Assembly: GCA_029224185.1 (NCBI GenBank)
Contig: CM055196.1
Location: 17,267,509 to 17,331,508, forward strand
Origin: Karalla daura
Lineage: Eukaryota > Chordata > Actinopteri > Chaetodontiformes > Leiognathidae
Direction: 5' to 3'
Length of the DNA stretch: 64,000 nt
Shown: in pieces, positions 15,626 to 28,786 of the stretch
Position numbering within the stretch: position 1 is the stretch's first letter
Layout of the letters: each line of letters begins with the position of its first letter
Notes under the pieces: generated by a model
The model's input: only the letters and a program-made list of their open reading frames with translations
Databases searched by the model: none
What the model was told of the DNA's origin: nothing
Made by a program: the position numbers and the translations under genes

Positions 15626-16375
15626 ATATGATGATGCCTCTACGTGCTTGATGCATCCTGTTTTAATCCTTTAAGTGCAACGATATTCAATCTGCAGAGA
15701 AAAAGAGAGGCTAGAGGCGGGCAGTTTTTTGCATGACAAATTACCAAACTAATCAACAAATTATTATAACTGTTGCCAATATAATTTCCTTGGGCGACTC
15801 ACGATTGTGTCAGAGTTGTAAACATACTGCGGTATCAGGGCTCTGCATAATAATTTAAAGGATTGTCGGAGACGCGTGGGATTTACATAAAACAATCCTG
15901 CTTGTGTGTTGAATTAAAAAAAACAAAAACAAAACCTGATTATTATTCTTTACAGTACCGCCACGTGTGATTAAAGGGCGCTGAGATGCACTTGTGCCGG
16001 CACAACTGTCTGACACAGACCACTTCATCAGCTCGCCACAGGCCACCGCCTCTCCCATACCAAGAAAATATCTTCCGAACCGTATAAATATTTATGTCCA
16101 TTAATAGTAAAGAGGCAGCACGGGTAGATGCATAATGCTCTATGCTGGTCTTATTTTCTGTGCGTGTGTGTGTGTGTGTGTGTGTGTGAAGGAGATGCGC
16201 TCCGGCTGCCACGACGTCTCTGTCGCCATGACAACCGAGTTCAGCGAGCCAGCCAGAGCAGGACTCGGCCCCGTCGGTCTGCTCAGACAAAAAAGTGGCA
16301 TCGTTCTTTGCCGTGTTTGCATGGGCACAGTTACATTCTGGATATTGACCTAAATAATACAATAGCTGGATTATG

Positions 16376-17118
16376 TTTACATGAGTTGCCTATGGAGCAT
16401 TCCGTTCACATTTCCTTGTTTACATGCCGGAGAGCGTAGCAGGATTAATGCCTGATGACATAGCCCGCATTGCATTCCTTACTGTGCACATTGTTCATTA
16501 TCATATCCTCCTTGATATAGAAGTATGGGGAGGAAGAGATGGGGAATTATTCTGCTTTTTTTTTTTTTTACGACATAACAGCTGCTCTTTCAGAATCTCC
16601 CAGTGGTCTCAAGCTTGTTCAGACACACATATACCTCCTTCTTTCATTCAGATACCTGCTTAAGAATGTCCCCATGTTTGAGTCCATTCAAAGCTTTTAT
16701 TATCTTCATATCCCTCAAACCCCAAACACATTCCAAAAGTGCCACTTCTTCTCTCGTTTTGGACATGAACAAAGACATGAGTCCACAAACAGCCTGCAAC
16801 AGAGAAATGTGGCAAAATGCTGCAAAATTGCAACTAGGGAGCTTACTGTGAATGAGATGTATAATGTGAACGCAGACATATGTGGTGAGACATGATGAAG
16901 AATATCGAGAACAGTCAGACAGGAGAACAAATACAGGGACATATTGCCTAATGTCTCAATGTGGAATAGTCAGATCTGGCTCATATCTGGCTATTCCACA
17001 TTAATTAGGTAACGTATTGTATGGACATAAACAAATGTCAGTTTACATGGTAGTGTCTTGGTAAGACATATATCATATTATTCTGGTTAAGATCAGAATA
17101 TTGTTGTGACCATGTAAA
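16376..17118 (+). mobile_element. Second interspersed element family, plus copy, with internal hairpin
   Basis: This region aligns with the reverse complement of about 33471-34100. Shared blocks include GAGCATTCC near 16395, GATTAATGCCT near 16444, TGAGTCCAT near 16680, CCAAAAGTGCCACTTCT near 16735, TGTGGCAAAATGCTGCAAAA near 16808 and GATCAGAATATT near 17092. It starts TTTACATG and ends CATGTAAA, possible short inverted termini. No coding capacity was seen. Confidence 0.6.
16945..17012. repeat. Imperfect hairpin inside the second element family
   Basis: Arms AATGTGGAATAG (16958-16969) and CTATTCCACATT (16991-17002) are perfect complements. They extend inward (CAGAT/ATCTG) and outward (CCTAAT/ATTAGG) with small mismatches. 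Confidence 0.7.
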
Positions 17119-18849
17119 TGCAGTCAGTGTTTCTGTTTTTACACGATCTGTGAACACAGTGGTGATCAAGTTTTTCTATGTTTTGTTTTTTTGCATGTGT
17201 TCAGGTTAAGAGAATGAAGAATCTCTGTTTACATGGCAATGTCTTTGTCAGAGTATTTTACAATGATGAAAAAGGCAAGAGTGCAGCAAGAGCCAAACGC
17301 TACAAACACAGATATGATGTAACATCAAGAATCTGCAAATGCATAAAACAAATGCAACAGAAAAATGCTGCGCCAGCAAAACACTGAAACAAGCCAGACT
17401 TTCTTCTGATCATGTCTTTGGATGTATAGGGTCAGGTCAGATCCACCCAGAGGCCTGGCAGGTTACCTAAATTTTCTGTCAATATGCAAATTTTGTCTTT
17501 TGCATTTGATTTAAGGTTTAGTGTGTTTTGATATTCGCAGCATTGGTCTTTTACGTGGTGCATTATTTTTCTATAGCATTCGTCTTATGGTTTGCATTTT
17601 TGGTTGTGTATTTGCAGCGTTTGGCTGGTTGTTGTGGTGTATATACCATCGTCTCATTCCAGTTTACATTGGCATGTTGCTGAACTGACGGGGTTGCATA
17701 TCAATGATAACTTGAAGCCTCTAACTCGTGATGATGGCTCAGCTCCAGCCACACAGAGTGTGCAGGACACATGACTTCAGCTCTGCCTCTATGGCTGCAA
17801 CACAGACGTCAAAATGTGGACGTGATTAGATGATCTCAGGCCATTTCTAGACATTGTTACCGAAGAGCAGGAGCCACAGAATACTTTGACCATATAAAGA
17901 GGTGGACTCTTATGAGGAAAGCAGATGTGAGGAATTACAAGCTATCACATTCACATTCCACAGAGCAGTGCGCGCCCGAGTCCAAGTGCAAAATATTGTC
18001 TTAACAAGGAGCCTGAGATTTATTGTCCTCCTGCTGTCGGATGTTAGTCGATGTGGGGATTTTTTAGGAATCATCACAGCGCACATGAACGCACGCATTC
18101 ATCTAAACAAACAGATAATTTGACCCCTGCTTTACTTCCCTCCAGCTCCTGCAAACACACACAGAAGTCTTCCCTGTTGCTCTGGGTTTCAGACGTCAGA
18201 GCGATGAAGTTTTGTGATCGCAGACATGATTTCTCTTTGCACTGACATCCCCTGCGGGAGCAACGACGTTCTGGGGGTAGAAGATGGATGTAGAATGATG
18301 GACTTTGGTGTGTGTGTGTGTGTCTGTGTCTGTGTCCAGCTCCTGCTGTTGGATGGAAAACAAATGAAAGACAGGAAGCACAGATAAAGCTGAGGCGTGT
18401 GTCAGAAAACAGAAGTGTTGAAGACAGCAGCTCTGTGAGGGATCAGGAGGCCGAGCAGCGCGAGTGATGTGCTCTACAGAGGGAAAGCTCACCGACTTTT
18501 TGCTTTGCTTTCAAGGTGCCGCACCTCTCACTTCCAGACTCAGCATGCATGCATGGATATGTATGCACCCAGGCTCAAAGTGCTTCCTGCAAGATTAACA
18601 AGGAAGCTTGCTCATTGTGTGAAAAAAAAATCTTCTACGAGAAGATGGGGTTGGAAAAAGTTGAGCTCCTTTCCTCATGAGAAGAGTTTTGTGAGGAGTT
18701 ACTCACTTTCCACATGATGAGAGTTCCTACAACACCTGCCCTTCCTTCCAGCACCGAGGTGACATTTATTGGTACTTTCGGAAGCAGAGATTCCTGAACG
18801 TCTTTTCCATCAGACAAAGAAATGTATAGAAAAGACTGTGAAAAAAAAG

Positions 18850-19060
18850 TAATGAATCATCCATCCATTACCTTAAATCTGTATAGGCCACCATCACAGG
18901 ACACACACCATTCATACTCAAAAATCTGACCCTTCAAGTGACATAAAGCATATTTTTTTTGGCCAGAGTTCCTGGAGAAAACTACAAACTAAACACAGAA
19001 ATTCACTCAGTATGACCGCGATTTGAACCGGGGGCCTTCCCACAAAGTCCCCTGTGTCGC
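18850..19060. repeat. Fragment of the same widespread dispersed repeat
   Basis: Contains ATCCATCCATTACCTTAAAT, CCATTCATACTCA, GGAGAAAACTACAAACTAAA and CGCGATTTGAACCGGGGGCC, a worn copy in order. The GATTTGAACC string resembles a tRNA T-arm only by chance. Confidence 0.45.
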
Positions 19061-20426
19061 CAAATTTACCAAAATGGAAAAAAAATTAAAAAATCACTTG
19101 TCAAAGAACAAATGGGTCAATCAAAAACGAAGGAAACAAAAGTCGATTTAATTTAGAATTTAAAAGCCTACGTGTTTGGCTCAATTTGTGTATGGTGTAG
19201 TAAGTAAACAGCCTCATTGTGCTGTGGGCTTTAGCCAACTGCCTCCTCCAGTTTCTGTGTAAAGAGCCTGAGCTTTATTTACAGTCTGCAAACAAATTAG
19301 AAATGCATTTTGGCCCTCGACCAAAGAAGTGATTTATGAACTCACAGCAGCTCTTTAAAATCTGCTCTATGAACTACGAGGGAGCCAGAGGAAAGGTTTA
19401 AGCAATAATTCCTCTTATTGCATCCTCCACGTAATTACCCTTCCCACAGATGGGTGCCAGGTAACACACCTGTGCACCCGGCCACACCAGAGCCATGTCT
19501 GAAGGAGCTGCGCTGTGCACTGGGCACATCTGCTGCTTTATTTTCTAGAGTTTTTATTGAAATGTGGAACCAGCAGACAACAGGCAGCCACTGGGTTTGT
19601 CACATTGAGGGCAGCTCGGGGTGAAATCATCAGCCAGTGATCCTGTGTCTCTAACAGACCCACACAGTCACAAGTGAACCCTCTGCAGCAGTGAAATTTA
19701 GGAAGGCACAAATGCTTAGTCCTTGGAGCATTTTTCACATACCTATATATTACTTTAAATGAATTAATTGACTTTTGCAATCATGGCAAATATCTGTACA
19801 TTTCTATACGACATTCTACTCTAGTTTACCATCACATCAGACCAACCTTTGTGTACATTTTAGGCAATGAACAAGGAGAGAGCTGTCCGTCTTCTAAACC
19901 AGATCAGGTGAGGGAAGAGTTTTCCTTATCGAAAGCAGAGCAGAAAAACACCACTCAGCCTCCGGTCTGTGATGTCCCTGTAAGTTATTTAAGTTTGGAG
20001 GCTCTTTGAAGAAATACATTGCAGGCCATGCCGTTTGATCCAGATATAGAAATATTCTTTACTTTAAGTCAACTTAAAAGCAAGTTCTTAGTTTTGCCTA
20101 AGTAGGATGGTTAATGTGGTTTCTGTACTTGAACTTGAGGGCAGACTTTGAGTTTTTCCACCACCACTGACTGAAAGTGAGAAGATCCAACTGACATTTT
20201 GTTTTGCAAAACCTGTAAATGTCCACTCTGCTGGAGACGACAGTGATGATGATGTGGACTGAGTGAAACTTTCCTCATCTTCATCAACCAGTCTCCAGTG
20301 GGGGGAAAATAAATAAATAAATAAAACCTTCCCTTATATTTGACACTGAGCTGTACTGTCCAACCATCAGAGGTGATGTTATTAGTTCAGACTGCGACCT
20401 CGGACAAACCCCACGCCCATTTGAGG

Positions 20427-20465
<39 letters not shown>
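20427..20465 (+). repeat. (GA)n microsatellite
   Basis: GA dinucleotide tract, followed by further imperfect GA-rich sequence to 20486. It generates RE-repeat open frames. Confidence 0.9.
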
Positions 20466-20469
<4 letters not shown>

Positions 20470-20701
20470 GGAGAGGGAGAGAGAGACCCCATGGAGAAAG
20501 AAAACAGACGAGGGTGTGGACGAAGACTGGCCTGCCTGCAGAGACAGCAGGGCGTTCCCATACACACAGACACACAGACCCACCGACTGCCCCCCTCCGA
20601 ATCCCACTGATATCCCCCAAAACAGCAGGAACCCCAGGGAGCAGGCGAGGGGGGGGCTCAGCTGTGCCTGAGGACAGTGAGACAGCAAAATCCAGGACAG
20701 T

Positions 20702-20702
<1 letters not shown>

Positions 20703-20769
<67 letters not shown>
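20703..20769. repeat. (CA)n microsatellite, 67 bp
   Basis: Pure CA tract about 240 bp from the GA tract. Confidence 0.97.
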
Positions 20770-20770
<1 letters not shown>

Positions 20771-22299
20771 CCCTGCCACTCACTGTTATTAATACAGGTC
20801 GTCAATTAGGTCTGACCTAGAAAGCTCGTCTGCACGAAGGCTGCACAACAAGCTGCAGCAGACTGACAGGGCTCCAAATCCCCGCACTCAGCTCGCTGTT
20901 TAAAAGCCCGGATTAATACACACATGCATGCATTAGCACACATATTTACGAGACAAACAAGCACACACAAAGAAGGCCACTTAGGCAAAAAGACGCCGGT
21001 TGATTTGTGCAAAGATGTGCAAACAGATAATAAGGTGGAAAAAAAAGATGTTGGCGGCCAGTGGACAATCAGTTTTTGTGGCTCTGTGACTGCAGGTGTA
21101 TTGGAGAAGCTGCTGAACTACGTGTCAGCCTGCATCTTTTGTCTGCGTGTCTTTCTCTCAGAGTGCAGGGAGGAGACTGAGGGCTGTGTTGAGTGGGGGA
21201 GGTAGGGGAGGTAGTGTGGGCGGGAGGTGGGAGGGGGCACTCTGAAGGTGAGGAAGGTGGAAGTCGTCCTCCTGCGCTCACAGTTTGCAGGCAAGGTCGT
21301 GCCAGGGCCGAGCAGCCTCACTTGGCTCCGTTCCATGCATGGAAAACCTCTGCTTCCATTCACCCTCTCCTCTTAAGAGCTTTTCTCTTCCTGCTGCATT
21401 GTTACCCCCGAGCTGATCTAAAGGGTTTATGCCTCTGACTCGAACTAAGCACTCAGGGTGACAGTGCCAGAGCTCATCACAAATCCTAAAACCCCCTGCA
21501 AATGCTTTATTCTCCTTCCTCGTGGCTTTCTGACTTTATTATTGTTGTTTTTACCCCCCCCTCCTTTTCCCTCTCCTCTCCCACCCCGTCCCCCCTCCTC
21601 TGTCCCCTCCCTCCTCTTGCTCCTCATATCTTAATGCGTCTATCAGCTCTCCACTCTCACTGTGACAGTGGAGAGCAGGCGCGCTCTAATCTAAGCCAGA
21701 TGAGCTGGAAAAACACAGGCTTCCTCCGTCCTTTTGCTTTCCCCATTAACCGAGAGGCCCATCAGGCCTCCGTCCAATCACAGGGCAGACTTCTGAGGTT
21801 TACCAGCACGTCTGCATATGCGCTACAGCGGCCGAGCAGCCAGTAAAACTCCTCTCTGAGTGATTTACAAGGACAGTGGATGGCGTCGGCGCTGTCGTCC
21901 TCTATCTCCTCACTGCAGAGCGCCGGGCCGTGGCTCGGAGCCAGGCTCACAGCACCTGTTGAGAAAATAGGATTCAACCCTGTTTTGCATAATGCTCCAC
22001 TTTTTTAATGGACAGATTTGGACTTGCAGATCATTCTGAGATCCTGAAGGAACAGAGCCCCTGAAGACCCACCTGGTGCCTGTCTATTGATTATTGACTG
22101 TACTTCAACATGAAATTCAGGCTCACTGCGGAGGTGATGCTGTAAATGAGAGGTTTGACACTTTTACCTAAACACAAAAAGGACCGGGGCCCAACTCCTG
22201 GTCTTACTGAGGTCTTATTTGTGTGGACTTTGCATTTACTCCTCGTTTCAGTTTGGGTTTTGTTTTGGTATTCAAGTTTCCTCTTCAGTCACAAAACAT

Positions 22300-22420
22300 C
22301 CATGTTTCAGCCAATCGGAGACTCTAGGATATCCCTTGGCATGAGTGTGAGAGTGAATAGTGCGTGTGCTCTGTGATGGACTGAACAGGGTGTATTCCCT
22401 GCCTTCATCCCATGTGTTAT
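22300..22420 (+). repeat. Fragment of the same widespread dispersed repeat
   Basis: CAATCGGAGACTCTAGG, GAGTGTGAGAGTGAATAG and CTCTGTGATGGACTGAACAG correspond to the ATTGG.GACTCTAAATTGCC, GAGTGTGAATG and GTGATGGACTGG parts of the repeat. Confidence 0.45.
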
Positions 22421-23049
22421 GGATATAGGAATCAGCAGATTGCACTGTTGAATACAAAGTGGGTAAGCCCTTTTCCCACTGCAGGGTCCCAGTATGGTAT
22501 GGCACAAACTAGAAGTAATGGGAAAAGGACCCGGGCAAAAAAGCCAGAATAGGGTTCATATGACAATAGATGGATGGAACTGAACTTCAATCCCATTCTC
22601 GATTTTGTACAGTCCTGTTTTCCAGAATTGCAAATAAACATGGGTGCCGATCAGACCGGGCCGCGGGTCCACCGCCATCAGGCTTGGAGCTGCGCCTCCT
22701 TCCTTTCTGTCACAGCGAGTTTGTGCTGAAGCTTTCATTCAGGAGAGTCTGAGTGTTGTTCGCTGCTGAGGCAGAAGGACATCACGTCCCTCTGGGGACA
22801 GCGGCCGTCCCACCCTGTCACTTCCACTCTGATCCACAGGCCGCAGACCGCACAGCACTGGGGTTCAGACTGCAGCTCAGCAGAGTGGGGAAAGAAAACT
22901 GGACATTTGGCAAAAGACCAAAGATGGCGTAACAATCCCTCTGAAGTGGTTTTCACTCAGTGTTTATGTGCCTGGAAGGAGAAGATTCGGTGGCCTGATC
23001 AGAGGAGGATCCACTGCTCTCATAGAAACCGATGCCCCACAGAGTACTT

Positions 23050-23245
23050 CAAATTAAACATCTAAGATAAGATAATGAGAAAAGATGATCCTTTATCAGC
23101 CCCATGGTGGGAGCCCAAAAGATACTGCAGCAGACAGAGCTGCAATAAAAAAATAATAGGAACAATAAATGAACAGCTCACATGCACTAAAAATGTACAT
23201 AGAAAAATGAAGTAATATAAGCAATATTATCTACTGCACTATTGC
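23050..23245. repeat. Dispersed repeat with GATAAGATAA start
   Basis: GATAAGATAATGAG, GATCCTTTATCAGCCCCA, GATACTGCAGCAGACAGAGC and GTACATAGAAAAATG resemble a common percomorph repeat. Related stretches lie at 24475-24690 and 42505-42660. Confidence 0.45.
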
Positions 23246-23279
23246 AGTGAAATGCAATGCATACATTAACCCACTGTTT

Positions 23280-23530
23280 TCAATAAACTATGCATATCTT
23301 TAATAATAAATCACAATCTGGGGCCATTTTACTGTCTCTTGATACTGGATAGTAACTTATGGAAATAATACCTGACTGTATGTATATGCTGTCAGTTTGT
23401 TATTCTGTTGCTTTTTTATTACATTCTTATTCTCACCTCTCATCTGACCTCTTCTGTGTTGACGCACAGTAGACCACTGTGCCATGAACTGGCCCCAGGG
23501 ACAAATAAAGATCTCTGAATTGAACTGAGG
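23280..23530 (+). repeat. LINE-like 3' end remnant
   Basis: The stretch ends CAGGGACAAATAAAGATCTC, then TGAATTGAACTGA. This is the kind of 3' tail seen on fish non-LTR retroelements. No reverse transcriptase coding was seen. Confidence 0.4.
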
Positions 23531-24474
23531 GCTTCGAATGTAGAGCTTCAACTTCTAATGCTATGTTATTTCGCAGTCAGGTTTTGACGCTCCTTTTACT
23601 GTCCCTGTGATGCCTTTTGTGAAGTCTTTTTCAGATCATCCTCCCTCAAGGTCCCCGTCCTCCTTCCTCCCTTGTGTTCAATCCCCCACACTTTACCCGC
23701 CCACCTTCAGCCCACTGCGGAGGATGCAGTAAGTGAAGACGGTGAGGTTTCAATCACCTGAAAGATTTGAAAAAGGGACTGTTGAAAGAAAAAAAAAGGA
23801 TTCAAAGAAAAAGAAAACTCCAACAATTTATCATTCTCCAGTCCCCTTCAGAGCCCGCTCATCTCTTACAGGGCACATCTACGATGCTAACTTAATAATG
23901 CGGAGGAGAGCACGGTGCGGCAGGAGAACGGGCTCAGGACCGCACAATAACACACTCACAAGCGAGCCCCACATGAATCAAAATGACAAAGCCAATCTAG
24001 CGAGAAATTCTCTCTGCTCCGCTCTGTGGATGGGTGGAAACAGGAGTACAAGCCGGGGAAACTGTGAGCTCAATTTAAAAAGTAAAATTCAGTTAGGTGT
24101 GCAGCCTCTACAACCCCACCTCTTATTCCCTGCGGTGGAGTTAATCACATCCTGGGTTTATGGCACTGCTATTCCTTCCCCCCTGATAGTGGCTCTCACT
24201 TTCTGTGGGTGCACATGTGTGCATCATAAAGGCCTGTCAGCGGAGACAGGGAGGGTCAGGACAAGTCGAGAGAGTTCACTTCTCCCTGCAGCTGCCTGTT
24301 GCGTATAAAACTAACCAGAACCACAAGCCAACCTCAAGAGGGTATAGTAAAATCATATAAACATATATATACACACACACACACACTCACTGCTCGCCCT
24401 CGCTGCCCAACATTGGACGAGCGAGAAATATCACAGACGTGGAGGCAGCAGGTCGTCAGGCTTCAGATAACTGT

Positions 24475-24690
24475 GATTCGATTCAACACAAAGAGCTTTA
24501 ATTGCCCCCAAGAGGCAATTCTTTGCACATCAGGCAGTTTTGCATAAACACAGCAAAGGTCAGCGATGTAGTAAGAATAAAATAAGATACCAACAGTGCA
24601 CACCAGAAATAGGAACATAGATAAATAAGACATAAGAAGAAATATACATCTGCTGGCTGTATATGGTACGAACTGGGCCGTGAGGTAGAC
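24475..24690. repeat. Dispersed repeat related to 23050-23245
   Basis: CAAAGAGCTTTAATTGCCCC, AATAAAATAAGATACCAACA, GTGCACACCAGAAATAGGAA and the GCTGGCTGTATATGGTACG end fit the same family. Confidence 0.4.
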
Positions 24691-25149
24691 CAGACAATGG
24701 GAAAAGCAGAGATATTTATGTGAAATGGATGAGATGGAAACATATGGAAAAAAAACAGGCCTAAGGAGAGAAGGGGTTAAACTTCCCTTCACCATCCGGG
24801 CTCCAGGTGCAGTGTGTCTCACCCCCAGGCTGTGGGAGACTCCAGGCTGTGGAGACCTTTAATAGCCCAGAGATGGAAGTGCATGATCCCCAGTAGCTCA
24901 TAAAAGACAGACAGGCAGACAGACAGAGAGACAGAGAGAGAGAGAGAGCACCTCTCTCCCACTGAAGGTCTGTCTGTCTGTGGCCTCGTAAACGACATGA
25001 ACGCTCTCGCATGACTCCTCCGTCCACTGGGGCCGTGATTTGGTTTGAGACTCAGACGCAGGAGAAATGATTGGGCAGGGTGAGCTCACAGCTTCCTGCT
25101 GAGTCCTGGTGCCTCTGCCAACGTTTGCCAGGGCTGAGTCACCGCTTAA

Positions 25150-25533
25150 AGGCAACATACAATGGTTGAACCGACTGTTAATCCTTGTTCACTGAGATGC
25201 TGTGAAACATTAGTTTTATCAGAAATGCCTCAGATGCCATTTACACGCTGCTTTATAATCCTATTTTTAGGTTTTGGATCTTTTTGGGATGTGGGAATCT
25301 GGCGACCAGTTGTCTTGCTTTGCCACTCACCTGAATGACCTGAAAGACTTAATGTTCTTTGCTAAACCACAAACTATGACATGATTTGTGTCACGTTCAT
25401 ATTTTACTTCCCATTCTGTCTCATACCAATTTTTTCGAGCTTCCATATCAATATCTTGATGTTTTTGGACTATGGCCCGCAATAGACTGTCGTCAAGAGC
25501 CGAGGTAAAAACGTTTCTTCATTCAAGTCCTCT
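25150..25533 (-). mobile_element. TTAA-family element, short copy with both TTAA flanks
   Basis: TTAA lies at 25146-25149 and at 25534-25537. The element reads AGGCAACA at the low end and GTCCTCT at the high end. Read on the minus strand it begins AGAGGACTTGAATGAAG and includes TTTTTACCTCGGCTCT, the same order as copy 1. Its 384-bp length means a large internal deletion. Confidence 0.7.
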
Positions 25534-26944
25534 TTAATAGCTGTATCCTTTGGTCTGGGACCAAACCCAAGAATATCTGGACTTTATCCCCCTTTCCATG
25601 GGATCGGTGTCTTGGTATAATAGAAGTGAATATCACTCACTAAAAGTATTGCAGGCTATTTCTAAAAGCCAGGTGTGGCTCACACCTACAGTAGTGACTA
25701 CACCTGGTACGTTGCAGCAGGTTCCAGATGTAATGGATGGGAAACTACACACCTAAAAATATGCCACAAACACTCCAGAGCTGCATGGGGACGTCTCCCC
25801 GGATGTTTGGTTGTGGTAACTTTTTGTGTTTGTCCTCACTTTGGGGGAAGTCTGCTGTTGTGACTGCACTGCACACTCGGCACCCTGGGATCCATCCCTC
25901 AATCTGACCCCTGATGACCCCTGATGACCTCTCCCTGTTTGTCATGATGTTCAGGCTGCAGCCACTCCACAAACACAGCTGAAGGAGCGCATGGCCATGG
26001 GGAGGCCAGAAGCACAGGCCTCACGTTAGCTTTTTTCACTGTAACAGAATAACCCTCACATACGCACACACACACACACTTCTACTTAATGGGGCCACTT
26101 TAGTCTGACTGCACACACACCTCCAGGCCCCTTCCTGCTGTCCACAATCACTGTCTCAACTATTTCCTTAAAGACCTCTCTTTAGCCCCCACTTCTCCCA
26201 CTCTATCTCCCCTTCACTCATGCACACACTCAGTCTCTGACACAAACACATTTACAGAAACACACATACACACACACATTTCAACACATTTGTTTCTGTT
26301 CTCGCATCTGGCTGTTCTCGCATCTGGCCGCACTGTTCCTTCTTTGTTTTTGAATACTTTGCTTCCAACAAAAAGTGATTAGTTTGCAGTTTATCTGAAC
26401 AAAAGTTCTTGCAAAATAGCTGCTTTTCTGAAACGGATATGTACACACATGTCCTCGAACTGGATGGATTACGAGTTTCTTTTTCTGGGGTCAACAGAGC
26501 CGAAAGCCTCAGATGTTCTCACCATGAACTCATCCTTAAGCTTATTGAGCTGAAACAGCTGGGCCTCCTGCTCTCCCCGCACAGCTCTCCATCGAGCCCT
26601 GGGATGGGTCCGCCAGGATTTGGGCAACACACATATAGCGTATAAATACACACACACACATGCGCACTAAAGCGCTGGGATGAGTGGCAGCACCTGAGAG
26701 GCAGCGATGCAATGTTTACAGGTGAAGAAACCAACAGCAGTCGCCCATTTGTCATTACTACCATAATACAGCCCAGCTGCCTGCCTGTCACGTGGCATCA
26801 TCCAAACCCAGATCCCAAGGTGCTCCTTGTGTGTGTGTGTGTGTGTGTGTGTGCGCATATGGTTTAGCTGGCAGCTCCACCCACTTTAAACCCCTCAAGA
26901 AGAAGGTAGCCATGCTGCGCATGGGTGTGTGTGTAGCATGCACT

Positions 26945-27198
26945 GTGGAACTTTTTTTGATCAGACATGCCTCACATAGTATCTAAAAGCCCTTTTATGA
27001 TCCAATTTTAGAATTTTTAATATTACGGTCCATTTCTGCACAGATCTGGCAACCACATGTTGGCTTTACTTTCGATTGGTTGTATTATCTACCACTCACA
27101 CAGATAATCACATGACTCGACGGCTCTTGTTAAACAGTTTTTCCTGTACGAAGCAGTGACTGGAGCAAAGCTAAGGTAAATGGACCTCTGTCAGGTTC
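26945..27198 (-). mobile_element. TTAA-family element fragment
   Basis: On the plus strand it holds TTTCTGCACAGATCTGGCAAC and, near the end, GAGCAAAGCTAAGGTAAATG. These are complements of internal and start landmarks of the family. TTAA follows at 27199-27202. Confidence 0.55.
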
Positions 27199-27464
27199 TT
27201 AAAGACATTTTGCCTCTCATACATGAGGCATCTTGAACTCTGATTCAGTTGTGGTAGTCCCCCAGGTTTGGTATGGTAATGGCGCCCTTAAAAGATCAAA
27301 CTCTGCAGCTGTGATCATCGCGGAGTATGATAGAAGAGAAACATGATCTCCTCTGCAGAGCGAAGAGGAAGAGTGTGAGGAAAAAGAGTAAATGACAAGC
27401 GAAGGAAGAGGACGGAGCGGAGGGGACAGCAGCGACAGCCTCAGCGGGGCCCCGCTGTTCTCCG

Positions 27465-27640
27465 TCAGTGAATCTCATTAACATGACTTCTCTAATCAGC
27501 AACCGCCAATATTCCACTGAAGGCCATCCGCTCCGCACCACACCTCCTTCCTCTCATTTTGATTATGCTGCTGCATAAATTTACCATGATTTCTTTTTTT
27601 CCCCCTCTAATAACGGAGCCTGATTTAAAGTGAAAACGCC
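27465..27640. promoter_or_regulatory. Candidate conserved non-coding element
   Basis: GAATCTCATTAACATGAC, CTAATCAGCAACCGCCAATA, TTGATTATGCTGCTGCATAA and CTAATAACGGAGCCTGA are non-repetitive and homeodomain-motif rich. Confidence 0.3.
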
Positions 27641-27931
27641 GCTGTTGTTCTTTCACCTCCCCTCGGTCTGTCGTCTGCCCTCACATGTGAAACACAGCGG
27701 GCAGCCCCGTTAAGGATATCCACTCTGAGCTCGTCGCATCAGGAGACACTTGTTTTCCAGCTACACTCAATAAGCGGTGGAAATAAATGGGCACTCGTGC
27801 TGAAAGCCTGTCTTTTCCTAATGACAGCCACCTGGATAAATACAGCCAAATTACTTCCAAACAATGCTCACGACAGCACACAAAGATCTGGAGTTACTTC
27901 AGACACAACAACACTTGCTTTTATCCTCTAA

Positions 27932-28347
27932 AGGGGTCGTAGAATGAAAAACTTCTTTTTACCTCAGCTTTGTTCAATAATCCCAAAGATGCAATGCAAT
28001 GTAATGTAATGCCAAAGCCCCCAATTGTGTACATGACTCAAACTTTGAAATGCAGCTGTAAAAAATGAAAGCAAATGAAACAGAGGCAGAAGACCCAAGC
28101 CATAGAACTTCCCACCTCCCCACCAAAATAATTTTCCAAATGACCACTTCTGCTCAGGTTCATAATTGAATGAGAGGCTGAGAGGTTTCTGGTGGATTGT
28201 CTGTGCACATGGTACGTCCTCAATGATCTGAAATCTGAAAAACATATCCTCCCCCATGTGTAGATACTCATCAACGCTTGGTTTGACCCCAAGCTCCCAT
28301 GTAAACGCAAGAGAACAATGATAAATACTTAATCCAACCATTCTAGG
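27932..28347 (+). mobile_element. TTAA-family element, diverged copy next to a second partial copy
   Basis: Begins AGGGGTCGTAGAATGAAAAA and CCTCAGCTTTGTTCAATAAT. It ends AACGCAAGAGAACAATG and CCAACCATTCTAGGTC. The middle is diverged. Confidence 0.6.

Positions 28348-28786
<439 letters not shown>

Larger units (their letters stand above)
12548..16375. other. Intergenic, unique sequence with candidate enhancers
   Basis: Relatively repeat-poor apart from 15149-15310 and a TG tract at 16163-16188. It holds two enhancer-like islands and the promoter-like site at 13153. No exon was recognised. Confidence 0.65.
17119..25145. other. Intergenic, mixed repeats and microsatellites
   Basis: Holds dispersed repeats at 18850, 22300, 23050, 23280 and 24475, plus the GA and CA tracts near 20.4-20.8 kb. 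A G-rich stretch (21195-21240) is followed by a polypyrimidine tract (21553-21620). A 191-codon plus-strand open frame at 23733-24308 matches no protein I recognise. Confidence 0.6.
25538..27931. other. Intergenic with short CA/TG tracts
   Basis: A 16-bp near-tandem duplication (CTGTTCTCGCATCTGG) occurs at about 26297-26328. TG and CA tracts lie near 26059-26079, 26646-26660 and 26828-26853. The region includes the repeat fragment at 26945 and the island at 27465. Confidence 0.6.

Noticed and set aside
19018..19045. tRNA-like GATTTGAACC string
   Set aside because: No cloverleaf partner sequences around it. It belongs to a common dispersed repeat.
23733..24308. 191-codon plus-strand open frame
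   Set aside because: The longest frame not dominated by repeats, but lysine-rich at the start, without a recognisable domain, splice context or neighbour. Such a length can arise by chance in 64 kb over six frames.
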